28,569 bases of DNA from assembly GCA_002394205.1 (NCBI GenBank), contig DGTC01000015.1, forward strand, positions 1 through 28,569. The letters are read 5' to 3'. Position numbers and translations under genes: made by a program. How positions within the stretch are numbered: position 1 is the stretch's first letter; every line of letters starts with the position of its first letter. This stretch comes from Lachnospira sp. UBA4346 (GTDB taxonomy: Bacteria; Bacillota; Clostridia; Lachnospirales; Lachnospiraceae). Of the stretch, positions 8,671-15,595 are shown piece by piece. The notes below the pieces were generated by a model. That model worked only from the letters and a program-made list of their open reading frames with translations. It had not been told where the DNA came from and ran no database searches.

Positions 8671-8716
8671 TCACAATTTTTGTTAAAAAAAACACAATTT
8701 GTACATATGTGTTCTG

Positions 8717-8769
8717 TAAGATAGAATCATCAAAAAATTCAATACGCAAGATTACAATATTCTATCTTA
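8717..8769. repeat. 11-bp inverted repeat upstream of the response regulator
   Basis: TAAGATAGAAT (8717-8727) and ATTCTATCTTA (8759-8769) form a perfect inverted repeat with a 31-base spacer. There is no T tract directly after either arm, so it is not a classical terminator. It sits in the 243-bp leader region of the regulator gene and could be a paired operator or a looped RNA. Confidence 0.5.
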
Positions 8770-8913
8770 AATCTTTTCATTCGGCTTCTTGGAGCAGATT
8801 TGCAGAGATTTAATGTGTACGAATTCTTATATGAAACATACTTATTATCGTTCTTATCACAAATATGATAGAAAATGTATGCATTTAACAGATAAAATGG
8901 AGGAAAAAATAAT

Positions 8914-9591
8914 ATGAATAAATTAAAAGTTTTAATGGTAGATGATGAAAGTCGTATGAGAAAACTCGTAAATGATTTCTTATCCCGTCAGAATTATGAA
9001 GTTATCGAAGCTGCTGATGGCGAAGAAGCGATGGATGCATTCTATGCAGATAAAGATATTTCGCTCGTTATCCTAGATGTTATGATGCCAAAAATGGATG
9101 GTTGGGAAGTTTGCAAAGAGATTCGTAAGAATTCCAAAGTTCCTATTATCATGCTGACTGCAAAAGGGGATGAACGTGATGAACTGCAGGGATTTGACTG
9201 TGGTGCCGATGAATATATCAGCAAACCATTTAGTCCTAAGATTCTGACTGCCCGTGTAGATGCGTTGGTTCGCCGTGCTTATATGGTAGATAGTAATGAA
9301 CAGCTTGAAATCGGTGGAATTGAAATCGACAAATCTGCTCATATCGTACGTATTGACGGTCAGGAAATTGAACTTAGTTTCAAAGAGTTTGAACTACTCT
9401 CTTACTTTGTTGATAATAAGGGAATTGCCCTTTCCAGAGAAAAGATTTTAAATAATGTATGGAATTATGATTACTTTGGCGATGCCAGAACGATTGATAC
9501 ACATGTAAAGAAACTCCGTAAGAAAATGGGCGATAAAGGCGATTATATTAAAACAATCTGGGGAATGGGTTATAAGTTTGAAGTTCAATAA
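8914..9591 (+). CDS. OmpR/PhoB-family response regulator
   Basis: A 225-residue DNA-binding response regulator. Receiver domain (1-120): acidic pair Asp10-Asp11, phospho-acceptor Asp55 in VILDVMMPKMDGWE, Thr82 in MLTAKGDE, Lys104 in SKPF. C-terminal winged helix (about 128-225): RIDGQEIELSFKEFELLSYF, LSREKILNNVWNYDYFGDAR, TIDTHVKKLRKKMGD and the wing IKTIWGMGYKFE. ATG follows AAATGGAGG. No kinase is beside it; the kinase at 5028-6611 on the opposite strand is the obvious but unproven partner. It is followed by a strong terminator, so it is transcribed alone or with its unknown upstream neighbour. Confidence 0.95.
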   Translation: MNKLKVLMVDDESRMRKLVNDFLSRQNYEVIEAADGEEAMDAFYADKDISLVILDVMMPKMDGWEVCKEIRKNSKVPIIMLTAKGDERDELQGFDCGADEYISKPFSPKILTARVDALVRRAYMVDSNEQLEIGGIEIDKSAHIVRIDGQEIELSFKEFELLSYFVDNKGIALSREKILNNVWNYDYFGDARTIDTHVKKLRKKMGDKGDYIKTIWGMGYKFEVQ

Positions 9592-9710
9592 TTCCATTTA
9601 AAACTTATTTGATATATTTCCAATACAGACTTATTACTTATATATTAATTCAAAAAATATAGATTTCATATTTACTTAAATACACAATCTATGCATACCT
9701 TGATACACAT

Positions 9711-9771
9711 AAAACTCCCTATATAAGAACCATTCTATACGATTGGAACGTATTCTTATGTAGGGAGTTTT
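9711..9771. terminator. Bidirectional intrinsic terminator
   Basis: AAAACTCCCTATATAAGAA (9711-9729) pairs with 9753-9771 over 19 positions with a single wobble, followed by TTTTTTAT on the plus strand. It closes the response regulator gene and, in reverse, the trxB end of the sulfur operon. Confidence 0.88.
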
Positions 9772-9814
9772 TTATGAGTCTGCTTAAAAATGAATGATGT
9801 TTCTGTTTTCCTAT

Positions 9815-10726
9815 TTATTTTGTCAACAAATACTCCTGTACAGACTGAATCGCACAAGCTCCATCTGCAGCAGCCGTAATTGCCTGACGTAATTTCTTCG
9901 TACGAACATCTCCGGCTACATACAGACCTTCTGCCGACGTAGCACATGTCTCATCCGCTATAATATATCCTTGTGCATCTAGCACATCAAATTCTTTCAA
10001 TAATGCTGTCTGTGGAATCATGCCAACTGCAACGAATACCCCCTGAACTTCCAGATTCGTACCATCATTTAATGTGATAGACGTAACCTTTTTATCGCCT
10101 GAAATTTCAGATACTGTTGCATTTGTGATAATTTTCACATTTTCTTTTGCTTCTAATTTCTTTAAAGCACTCACAGACCCACGGAATGTATCTCTTCGAT
10201 GAATCAGATAAACTGTCTCGCATAATTCAGATAAATACAATGCATCATTGAGTGCTGTATCGCCACCACCAATGACCGCTGTTACTTTATCTTTATAGAA
10301 AGATCCATCACATACCGCACAGTATGATACACCTTTTGCCTGAAATGTATCTTCTCCGGTGCAACCAAGTAAACGATGGGAACTTCCTGTTGCATAAACA
10401 ACGGTTTGTGTCTCATAATGAACTGTTTTCTCATCTTCATTTAACATGGATACCGTCCAGTAACCATTGTTGTGCTCTAACTTCGTAACTTCACCCTCGA
10501 CAAATTCCACTCCGAATTCTTCCGCATGATTACGGAATGTTTCTCCTAAGTCATAACCACTCATTTTCGGCAGACCAAGGTAGTTATCTACCTGACTGCT
10601 ATATGCAATCTGACCAGTTCCCATGTATTCTTTTTCAATTAAAATAACATTGAGATTGGCTCTTTTTGCGTAAACAGCAGCACTTAATCCTGCCGGACCG
10701 CTTCCAATAATAATGACATCTAGCAT
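9815..10726 (-). CDS. trxB: Thioredoxin-disulfide reductase
   Basis: FAD-containing enzyme that uses NADPH to reduce thioredoxin. At 303 residues it is slightly short of the usual 310-320. FAD-binding IIIGSGPAGLSAAVYAKRAN at the N-terminus, ATGSSHRLLG, redox pair SYCAVCDG (Cys136, Cys139), second nucleotide fold AVIGGGDTALNDALYLSE, and C-terminal GLYVAGDVRTKKLRQAITAA. It overlaps hcyD by seven bases (ATGCTAG), which is strong translational coupling, so it belongs to the sulfur operon. It likely keeps the operon's own CVPC thioredoxin (12395-12715) reduced. An intrinsic-terminator-like hairpin upstream of hcyD may lower its expression relative to the first genes. Confidence 0.95.
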   Translation of the reverse strand: MLDVIIIGSGPAGLSAAVYAKRANLNVILIEKEYMGTGQIAYSSQVDNYLGLPKMSGYDLGETFRNHAEEFGVEFVEGEVTKLEHNNGYWTVSMLNEDEKTVHYETQTVVYATGSSHRLLGCTGEDTFQAKGVSYCAVCDGSFYKDKVTAVIGGGDTALNDALYLSELCETVYLIHRRDTFRGSVSALKKLEAKENVKIITNATVSEISGDKKVTSITLNDGTNLEVQGVFVAVGMIPQTALLKEFDVLDAQGYIIADETCATSAEGLYVAGDVRTKKLRQAITAAADGACAIQSVQEYLLTK

Positions 10727-11130
10727 AATACCAATTCTTCCTTTTCTACAACATCGCCTTCAATGTGGAAGGAATTGAGTACTGGATTGGCATCATCCAT
10801 TAAAGAAAGAATCATATAGCTTGCTTTGCTGTCATATGCAAGACGCTTATCTTCTTCTGATGGACGAGATGGTGATTCCGGATGTGAATGCCAATTACCA
10901 AGTGGCGCATAGCCATTTGCACGCATATCCTTAACAGCTGCAAGCTGCTCTTTTGGATCTAATGAGAAATGTTCATTGGAATGGTCAATATTTGTTAATA
11001 AATATACTTTTTCAATTGTTTTATTGCCATCTTCAATCTTACCAGCAATCAAACCACATGCTTCTTCCGGAACATGCTTTCTTGCATGTGCTAAAATTGT
11101 CTCATAATCGCTCTTTTTCATTGAAATCAT
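10720..11130 (-). CDS. hcyD: JAMM/MPN metalloprotease, HcyD-like sulfur-carrier processing enzyme
   Basis: A 136-residue M67-type zinc protease. Glu in VPEEACGLIAG and the zinc motif HxHx7SxxD, read directly as HSHPESPSRPSEED, are intact. Family members act at the C-terminus of ubiquitin-like sulfur carriers: QbsD trims QbsE, Mec releases cysteine from CysO, and HcyD of Wolinella both trims HcyS and frees homocysteine from HcyS-homocysteine. Here the carrier hcyS ends in GG plus six residues, so a trimming step is required by the sequence itself. The start is the first ATG, behind GAGGAGG with an 8-base gap; another Met three codons on is less well placed. It overlaps trxB and lies 145 bases after hcyF. 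Specificity is inferred from context. Confidence 0.88.
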   Translation of the reverse strand: MISMKKSDYETILAHARKHVPEEACGLIAGKIEDGNKTIEKVYLLTNIDHSNEHFSLDPKEQLAAVKDMRANGYAPLGNWHSHPESPSRPSEEDKRLAYDSKASYMILSLMDDANPVLNSFHIEGDVVEKEELVLC

Positions 11131-11182
11131 TATCGTTTCCTCCTCTAAAATCTTTCAAATAATTTCTTATAAAACAAACAAA

Positions 11183-11230
11183 GCGATTGTATACAAGACT
11201 GTATCAAACAGTTTCTGTGCATACAATCGC
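11183..11230 (-). terminator. Intra-operon terminator-like hairpin between hcyF and hcyD
   Basis: GCGATTGTAT (11183-11192) pairs perfectly with ATACAATCGC (11221-11230). Inside it ACTGT (11198-11202) pairs with ACAGT (11208-11212), so the whole folds as one long imperfect hairpin. On the minus strand it is followed by TTTGTTTGTTTT. It lies 46 bases after the hcyF stop and could attenuate transcription into hcyD-trxB. Confidence 0.65.
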
Positions 11231-11275
11231 AAATTATTTTATTCGCTATGAAATTCTAAATCCATCGCTGAAATC

Positions 11276-12082
11276 TTACTTATCCGGACACTCAGCCTGC
11301 TCGTAATCAATCAACTCTGTAATTGTAGGATGGTCACCACATACTGCACAGTTGTGTGTATCCTGTGGTAACTTAATCTTACGGAATTCCTGTGTAATTG
11401 CATCATAAGTTAATAAATAGCCTGTAAGCAAATCACCTACACCTAAGATATACTTAATTGCTTCCATTGCCTGTAAACTACCGATAACGCCGCCCATAGC
11501 ACCGATAACACCAGCCTGCTTACAAGTAGGAACTGCATCCTTTGGTGGTGGATTCTTAAATACACAACGATAGCATGGTCCTTCTCCAGGGACATAAGTC
11601 ATAAGCTGACCTTTGAAACGGATGATACCGGCATGTGAAAATGGCTTCTTTGCCATAACACAAGCATCGTTAATTAAGAACTTTGCAGGGAAATTATCTG
11701 TTCCGTCAATGATGAAATCATAATCTGCAATAATATCCATAATATTTTCACTTGTAATGAATTCACGATATGTATTGACTGTCACATCTGGATTCATCGC
11801 ATTCATTGTCTCTTTTGCTGACTGAACCTTTGCTTTACCAATATCTGCTGTTGCATGAATAATCTGTCTCTGAAGATTACTTAAATCAACTTCATCTGCA
11901 TCTGCAATACCGATTGTACCAACACCGGCTGCCGCAAGATACATTGCTGCTGGAGCACCAAGTCCACCGGCACCAATAATTAATACTTTGGCATTTAAGA
12001 GCTTCTTCTGTCCCTTTGCGCCAACTTCATTCAAGATAATATGTCTTGAATAACGTTCAATCTGTTCATCAGTCATTGCCAT
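11276..12082 (-). CDS. hcyF: HcyF-like E1 adenylyltransferase for the HcyS sulfur carrier
   Basis: MoeB/ThiF-type enzyme that uses ATP to adenylate the C-terminal glycine of a ubiquitin-like carrier so that sulfide can displace AMP and leave a thiocarboxylate. With the start at 12082 it has 268 residues. Motifs: IERYSRHIIL, LIIGAGGLGAPAAMYLAAAG, DLSNLQRQIIH, DGTDNFPAKFLINDAC, the zinc pairs PCYRC and CAVC, and PTCKQAGVIGAMGG. The start ATG at 12082 is 8 bases after GGGAGG, which lies inside the end of hcyS; a GTG at 12091 and an ATG at 12076 are worse placed. It overlaps hcyS by 14 bases. MoeB or ThiF are the alternative labels, but there are no molybdopterin or thiamine genes here, while metY, hcyS and hcyD are in the same operon. 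Confidence 0.88.
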   Translation of the reverse strand: MAMTDEQIERYSRHIILNEVGAKGQKKLLNAKVLIIGAGGLGAPAAMYLAAAGVGTIGIADADEVDLSNLQRQIIHATADIGKAKVQSAKETMNAMNPDVTVNTYREFITSENIMDIIADYDFIIDGTDNFPAKFLINDACVMAKKPFSHAGIIRFKGQLMTYVPGEGPCYRCVFKNPPPKDAVPTCKQAGVIGAMGGVIGSLQAMEAIKYILGVGDLLTGYLLTYDAITQEFRKIKLPQDTHNCAVCGDHPTITELIDYEQAECPDK

Positions 12083-12287
12083 TGCTGCCACCTCCCATGA
12101 AGTATAAGAATTCTACGTTATCGCCATCCTTTAAAACTGTTGAATCTTTTGCATCAGAAGCAACGAATTCATCATTGATTGAAACTGTAACATACTGAGG
12201 TGTTTCTACATTTTCAATTTCAATTAATTCTGGTAATGTAAGTCCATCTTTCACTTCTTTCTTTGTTCCTGCTACTGTAATAAACAT
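12069..12287 (-). CDS. hcyS: HcyS-like ThiS-family sulfur carrier with C-terminal extension after Gly-Gly
   Basis: A 72-residue ubiquitin-fold sulfur carrier of the ThiS/MoaD type: MFITVAGTKKEVKDGLTLPE, the strand QYVTVSINDEFV, then DGDNVEFLYFMGG. The di-glycine at residues 65-66 is where sulfur would be loaded as a thiocarboxylate, but six residues follow it (GSNGND), so the translated form cannot be adenylated at a terminal glycine. Removal by the operon's JAMM protease is the natural reading. This parallels Wolinella HcyS-Ala, which has one extra alanine, and Pseudomonas QbsE. A frameshift is unlikely because the stop falls in the normal overlap with hcyF and the frame is otherwise clean. 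In this pathway the charged carrier gives its sulfur to O-acetylhomoserine via MetY. Start ATG follows GGGAG. Confidence 0.88.
   Translation of the reverse strand: MFITVAGTKKEVKDGLTLPELIEIENVETPQYVTVSINDEFVASDAKDSTVLKDGDNVEFLYFMGGGSNGND
12082..12096 (-). promoter_or_regulatory. hcyF ribosome binding site embedded in the hcyS di-glycine codons
   Basis: The hcyS codons ATG GGA GGT (Met-Gly-Gly) contain GGGAGG at 12091-12096, eight bases upstream of the hcyF ATG at 12082. The same bases thus encode the functional tail and load ribosomes for the partner enzyme, which argues for tight translational coupling. Confidence 0.75.
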
Positions 12288-12394
12288 ATTTTTCTCCCAT
12301 CCGAGGAATCCCTCTGTTTCATTTCGTTATCGCTTTCCAATTTCTTTTAAAAAGCATTTTATTATATCTGAAGAGTATATGAAACTCTTGCAAA

Positions 12395-12715
12395 CTACTG
12401 AATCTGTTCGTCTACCCATGTGCGCAGTTCTGCTTTCTTTACTGCACCTGTGATACGGCTTGCTTCTTCGCCGCCTTTAAAAATAATCAAAGTTGGAACA
12501 GACTGTACTTCGTACTGTTCTGTAAGTTCACTATCAAAATTCGTATTCACTTTGTAAACATTTAATTTGCCTGCATAATCATCTTCAACGCCACCAACCA
12601 GTGGAGACATTTTCTTGCAAGGCACACAGCTATCTGAATAGAAATCAACAAGTACCGGAAGTTCGCTTTCTAATACTTTCTGTGTGAATGATTCCTGATT
12701 AACGCGTTCAGCCAT
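12395..12715 (-). CDS. Thioredoxin with CVPC active site
   Basis: A 106-residue thioredoxin-fold protein. The active site is DFYSDSCVPCKKMSPLV (Cys30, Cys33), so the usual WCGPC is replaced by SCVPC: the tryptophan and glycine are lost while the proline and both cysteines stay. The cis-proline loop SVPTLIIFKGGEE is present. Such changes usually shift redox potential or partner choice. It sits between tusA-like and hcyS genes in an operon that also ends with trxB, so a dedicated role in the sulfur pathway is likely. Possible roles are electron donor to a reductase or repair of a disulfide on a carrier. Which one cannot be told. Confidence 0.92.
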   Translation of the reverse strand: MAERVNQESFTQKVLESELPVLVDFYSDSCVPCKKMSPLVGGVEDDYAGKLNVYKVNTNFDSELTEQYEVQSVPTLIIFKGGEEASRITGAVKKAELRTWVDEQIQ

Positions 12716-12769
12716 ATGTATATCCTACCTTTCTTACTATTATAGTATGAATTAAAAGAAAAAGCTAGA

Positions 12770-13021
12770 TTAATCTTCAACTTTCTTGACAATTAACGTA
12801 TAAGTACCATCTTCGTTATTAACTAACTTTAAAATCTGATGACCTTCTTCTTTGATGCTTCTAGGTACATTCTGTACTGGTTCGCCATCATTCATACGAA
12901 TTGCCATTACTTCGCCATCTTCGATTTCTTCCATCGCTACCTTTGCTTTAACGAATGTAAGTGGGCATACCTTATCTGTAATATCTACTGTATCATTGAT
13001 TTCAATTCCTGCAATTTCCAT
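12770..13021 (-). CDS. TusA-family sulfur carrier
   Basis: An 83-residue TusA/YeeD-type protein that normally carries sulfur as a persulfide on one cysteine. The conserved N-terminal cysteine is at position 19 in DKVCPLTFVKAKVAMEEIED; the family motif CPxP is CPLT here, so the second proline is lost. The start ATG at 13021 lies behind AGGAG with an 8-base gap; an upstream in-frame TTG is less likely. It follows the sulfite reductase gene by 21 bases. In this operon it may pass sulfur between the reductase and HcyS, or hold sulfite or sulfide. This is inference from position. Confidence 0.85.
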   Translation of the reverse strand: MEIAGIEINDTVDITDKVCPLTFVKAKVAMEEIEDGEVMAIRMNDGEPVQNVPRSIKEEGHQILKLVNNEDGTYTLIVKKVED

Positions 13022-13042
13022 ATTCTCTTCTCCTAACAATCT

Positions 13043-13906
13043 TTATTTACCTTCGTAAGCCTTCTGGATTCTTTCTCTGAATTCATCTTCGCCAACTCTC
13101 TGTAATAACAGACGGAAACGCTCTCCTGAATTTGCGTAATCTTCAAAGAATGAAACGGCTTCATCTGTTACACGGAACAATGTTTCTTCACTCTTAATAA
13201 ATGGAAGTAACTGTTCTCCCTTGTAGATCTTGTTACCAAATAATCCACCGAATGATACGATATAACCGCTTTCGCCTTCCCATGCATCTGTTGGACATGA
13301 TTTTACGCAACGGCCACAGAATGTACATTTGCTACGATCAATTGTAACACCTGAACCTGTACATGTGATTGCACCTTCACGGCAAGCCTTTTCACAGACA
13401 CCACAGTTGATACATTTGTCTTCAACCCATGTAACTTCCATGCCGCCCTTGATACCGATATCATTCTCTTCTGTCTTCAAACAGTTATTCTGACAACCTG
13501 TTACACCAAACTTGAACTTATGTGGAAGTTCTCTGCCAAAGTAATGATCATCCAACTTCTTTGCAAGTGTGTAAGTATCGATACAACCGCTTGGACAGAC
13601 CTGATTACCCTGACAGGCTGTGATTGTACGAACTCTCGGACCACATACACCAGGATCTACACCACCAGCCGCAAGTTCTGCACGAACTGCCTCAATATTA
13701 TCAAAATGAATGAACGGAATCTCTACACTCTGTCTTGAAGTCATATGTACATATCCCTTACCATATTTATCAGCTACATCTGCTACTGCACGAATGTTCT
13801 CTGCTGTTAAGTTACCACCTACGACACGAAGTCTTAATGAAAAATATCCCTTCTGCTTCTGTCTCATAAATCCGCCCTTTTTTAAGGCTGCATAATCAAT
13901 TGCCAT
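13043..13906 (-). CDS. Small siroheme sulfite reductase with fused two-cluster ferredoxin
   Basis: A 287-residue protein of the nitrite/sulfite reductase superfamily that reduces sulfite to sulfide by six electrons. The N-terminal ferredoxin-like half-domain (about 10-90) is followed by the siroheme/4Fe-4S cysteines Cys98 and Cys104 (TACQGNQVCPSGC) and Cys138 and Cys142 (TGCQNNC). A bacterial ferredoxin module follows with CINCGVCEKACR (165-175) and CTFCGRCVKSCP (194-204). It is about half the size of CysI and has one superfamily repeat, like the small dissimilatory-type and Fsr-type enzymes and the Sir of the Wolinella homocysteine cluster. It probably takes electrons through its own ferredoxin domain. 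Start ATG follows GGGAGG. The gene is 122 bases after metY. Confidence 0.9.
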   Translation of the reverse strand: MAIDYAALKKGGFMRQKQKGYFSLRLRVVGGNLTAENIRAVADVADKYGKGYVHMTSRQSVEIPFIHFDNIEAVRAELAAGGVDPGVCGPRVRTITACQGNQVCPSGCIDTYTLAKKLDDHYFGRELPHKFKFGVTGCQNNCLKTEENDIGIKGGMEVTWVEDKCINCGVCEKACREGAITCTGSGVTIDRSKCTFCGRCVKSCPTDAWEGESGYIVSFGGLFGNKIYKGEQLLPFIKSEETLFRVTDEAVSFFEDYANSGERFRLLLQRVGEDEFRERIQKAYEGK

Positions 13907-14028
13907 GTTGTTTCCTCCCTATGAAGTATAATCATATTTTGTAATAAATACATCGCACATTACATTTTCTATGATGCTAAGGTTTCACACCATTAACACG
14001 TTACTGTTGTAAAGCGAATATATCTATT

Positions 14029-15270
14029 TTATATGTTATTTGCTGATTTGTCTACTGCTTGTTTAAAATCTTCTATTAAATCTTCAATATCTTCAATTCC
14101 GACACTGATTCGAATTAAATCATCGAATACACCGGCAGCAGCTTTTTCTTCCTCCGTACTATGCACATTCAGCGTCGATTCCGGATGAATCACCAAAGTT
14201 TTGGTATCGCCGATATTGGAAATATTCAGCGGAAGCTGCAATGCATTAATAATTGCAAATGCTTTCTCCTTACTTCCCGTACGAACAGTAATAATTCCAC
14301 CAAATTCATCACCGCACTGCTTCACTGCAATATCATGCCACTTGCTGCTTGCAAGCCCCGGATAATTTACTGTAAAATCTGGATAAGTATCTGACAAAAA
14401 TGTTGCAAGTTCCATTGCATTTTTACAAATACGCTCCATACGAAGGCCCAATGTCTCCATGCCAATACTGTTATAGAACGCATTCTGTGGAGAAAGGCAC
14501 GCGCCTGTGTTACGGAACAATCCATTACGTAACTTTGCGATATAAGCAAATGGACCAAACTTCTTAAAGTTCTTCATTCCCGGATAACGCTCTGCATCCC
14601 ACTTAAACTTACCGCCATCTGTAATAACACCACTGATTCCGTTACTATTACCGTTAATATATTTTGATGTAGAGTTTACGACAATATCTGCACCAAACTC
14701 TAATGGGCGAACCAAATATGCCGTAGCTACTGTATTATCCATAATTAAAGGTACATTATTCTTATGAGCAAGTTCACTCAATGCTTGAATATCTGTTACA
14801 TCCAATCTTGGATTACCGATTGTCTCCGCAAAATACAAGCGTGTATGTTCATTGGTTGCCGCTTGAAATGCTTCTAAATCATTGTTTGCAACATAATGTG
14901 TCGTAATACCAAATGCTTCTAAATCACGGAATAAATCAATGCTGCCTCCGTAAAGGCTTGCACTGGTTACAATCTCATCACCAGCACATAAAATATTACA
15001 AAAAGCATTGAATAACGCCGCCATACCTGATGCACATGCAATGCTTGCAATTCCGCCTTCTAATTTCGTCATTCTTTTTTCAAAAGCGTCAATCGTAGGA
15101 TTGCTAATTCTTGTATATGAAAAACCAGGTGCCTGATTATGAAAAATCTTTTCTAAATCTTCTGCTGATGAATGAGCAAATGCACTAGACTGATAAATCG
15201 GTGTAAGGGTTGCGCCCGTCTTATCATCTCCTGCAAAGTCACCATGCAATAATGCAGTATTAAACTTCAT
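14029..15270 (-). CDS. metY: O-acetylhomoserine sulfhydrylase (MetY type, PLP)
   Basis: PLP enzyme of the Cys/Met metabolism family; replaces the acetate of O-acetylhomoserine with sulfur to give homocysteine. With the start at 15270 (AAGGA six bases upstream) it has 413 residues; an upstream in-frame start at 15339 would add 23 hydrophobic, unconserved residues and leave the ribosome site inside. Motifs: FNTALLHGDFAGDDKTGATL, PIYQSSAFAHSSAEDLEKIF, YTRISNPTIDAFEKRM, the Tyr-Gly-Gly stretch SASLYGGSIDLF, and the PLP lysine in VNSTSKYINGN (Lys203). It is the first gene of the operon with sulfite reductase and hcyS/F/D. That points to use of a HcyS thiocarboxylate as sulfur source, as in Wolinella, though free sulfide cannot be excluded. 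Confidence 0.93.
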   Translation of the reverse strand: MKFNTALLHGDFAGDDKTGATLTPIYQSSAFAHSSAEDLEKIFHNQAPGFSYTRISNPTIDAFEKRMTKLEGGIASIACASGMAALFNAFCNILCAGDEIVTSASLYGGSIDLFRDLEAFGITTHYVANNDLEAFQAATNEHTRLYFAETIGNPRLDVTDIQALSELAHKNNVPLIMDNTVATAYLVRPLEFGADIVVNSTSKYINGNSNGISGVITDGGKFKWDAERYPGMKNFKKFGPFAYIAKLRNGLFRNTGACLSPQNAFYNSIGMETLGLRMERICKNAMELATFLSDTYPDFTVNYPGLASSKWHDIAVKQCGDEFGGIITVRTGSKEKAFAIINALQLPLNISNIGDTKTLVIHPESTLNVHSTEEEKAAAGVFDDLIRISVGIEDIEDLIEDFKQAVDKSANNI

Positions 15271-15368
15271 GAGCCTTCCTTTCTCCATAAATAACATCAC
15301 AGTAGAAATATTCAAAATCGAAATCACTATTATTCCCACTGATTTAATATGATTTAATTTTTTATATT

Positions 15369-15397
15369 ATTTTAATCACATTTTTATGTTTTGTCAA
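15369..15397 (-). promoter_or_regulatory. Promoter of the metY-hcy operon
   Basis: On the minus strand TTGACA (15392-15397), spacer of 17, TAAAAT (15369-15374). The -35 is a perfect consensus. The leader to the metY ATG is about 90 bases. Confidence 0.78.
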
Positions 15398-15414
15398 GAA
15401 ATATATATAAGAAA

Positions 15415-15443
15415 TTTGCATAAAAATACAAAAATATGATACT
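15415..15443 (+). promoter_or_regulatory. Candidate promoter of the FecCD-type transporter operon
   Basis: TTTGCA (15415-15420), spacer of 17, GATACT (15438-15443). It would give an AT-rich leader of about 165 bases and is back-to-back with the metY promoter, so one regulator could govern both. Confidence 0.45.
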
Positions 15444-15549
15444 ATAGGAAAAATATTGATTATTTATAAGGATTTTCGTCGATTTTGCTTTCATTTCTAT
15501 TATTTGAAATAAAAATAAAATAGTATTTTACAATAAATCATAAAATTTA

Positions 15550-15595
15550 TTCAATGTATATTCTATGAGAACTGCAATTCGCAATATACATTGAA
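15550..15595 (+). promoter_or_regulatory. 13-bp perfect inverted repeat just before the permease start
   Basis: TTCAATGTATATT (15550-15562) and AATATACATTGAA (15583-15595), 20-base spacer. The second arm ends seven bases before the CGGAG ribosome site. It may be a repressor operator or an RNA stem controlling translation. It does not match the cobalamin or other riboswitches known to me. Confidence 0.65.

Noticed and set aside
11276..12287. Thiamine (ThiS/ThiF) or molybdopterin (MoaD/MoeB) gene pair
   Set aside because: No other thiamine or molybdopterin genes nearby; neighbours are metY, sulfite reductase and a JAMM protease, and the carrier has a removable tail.
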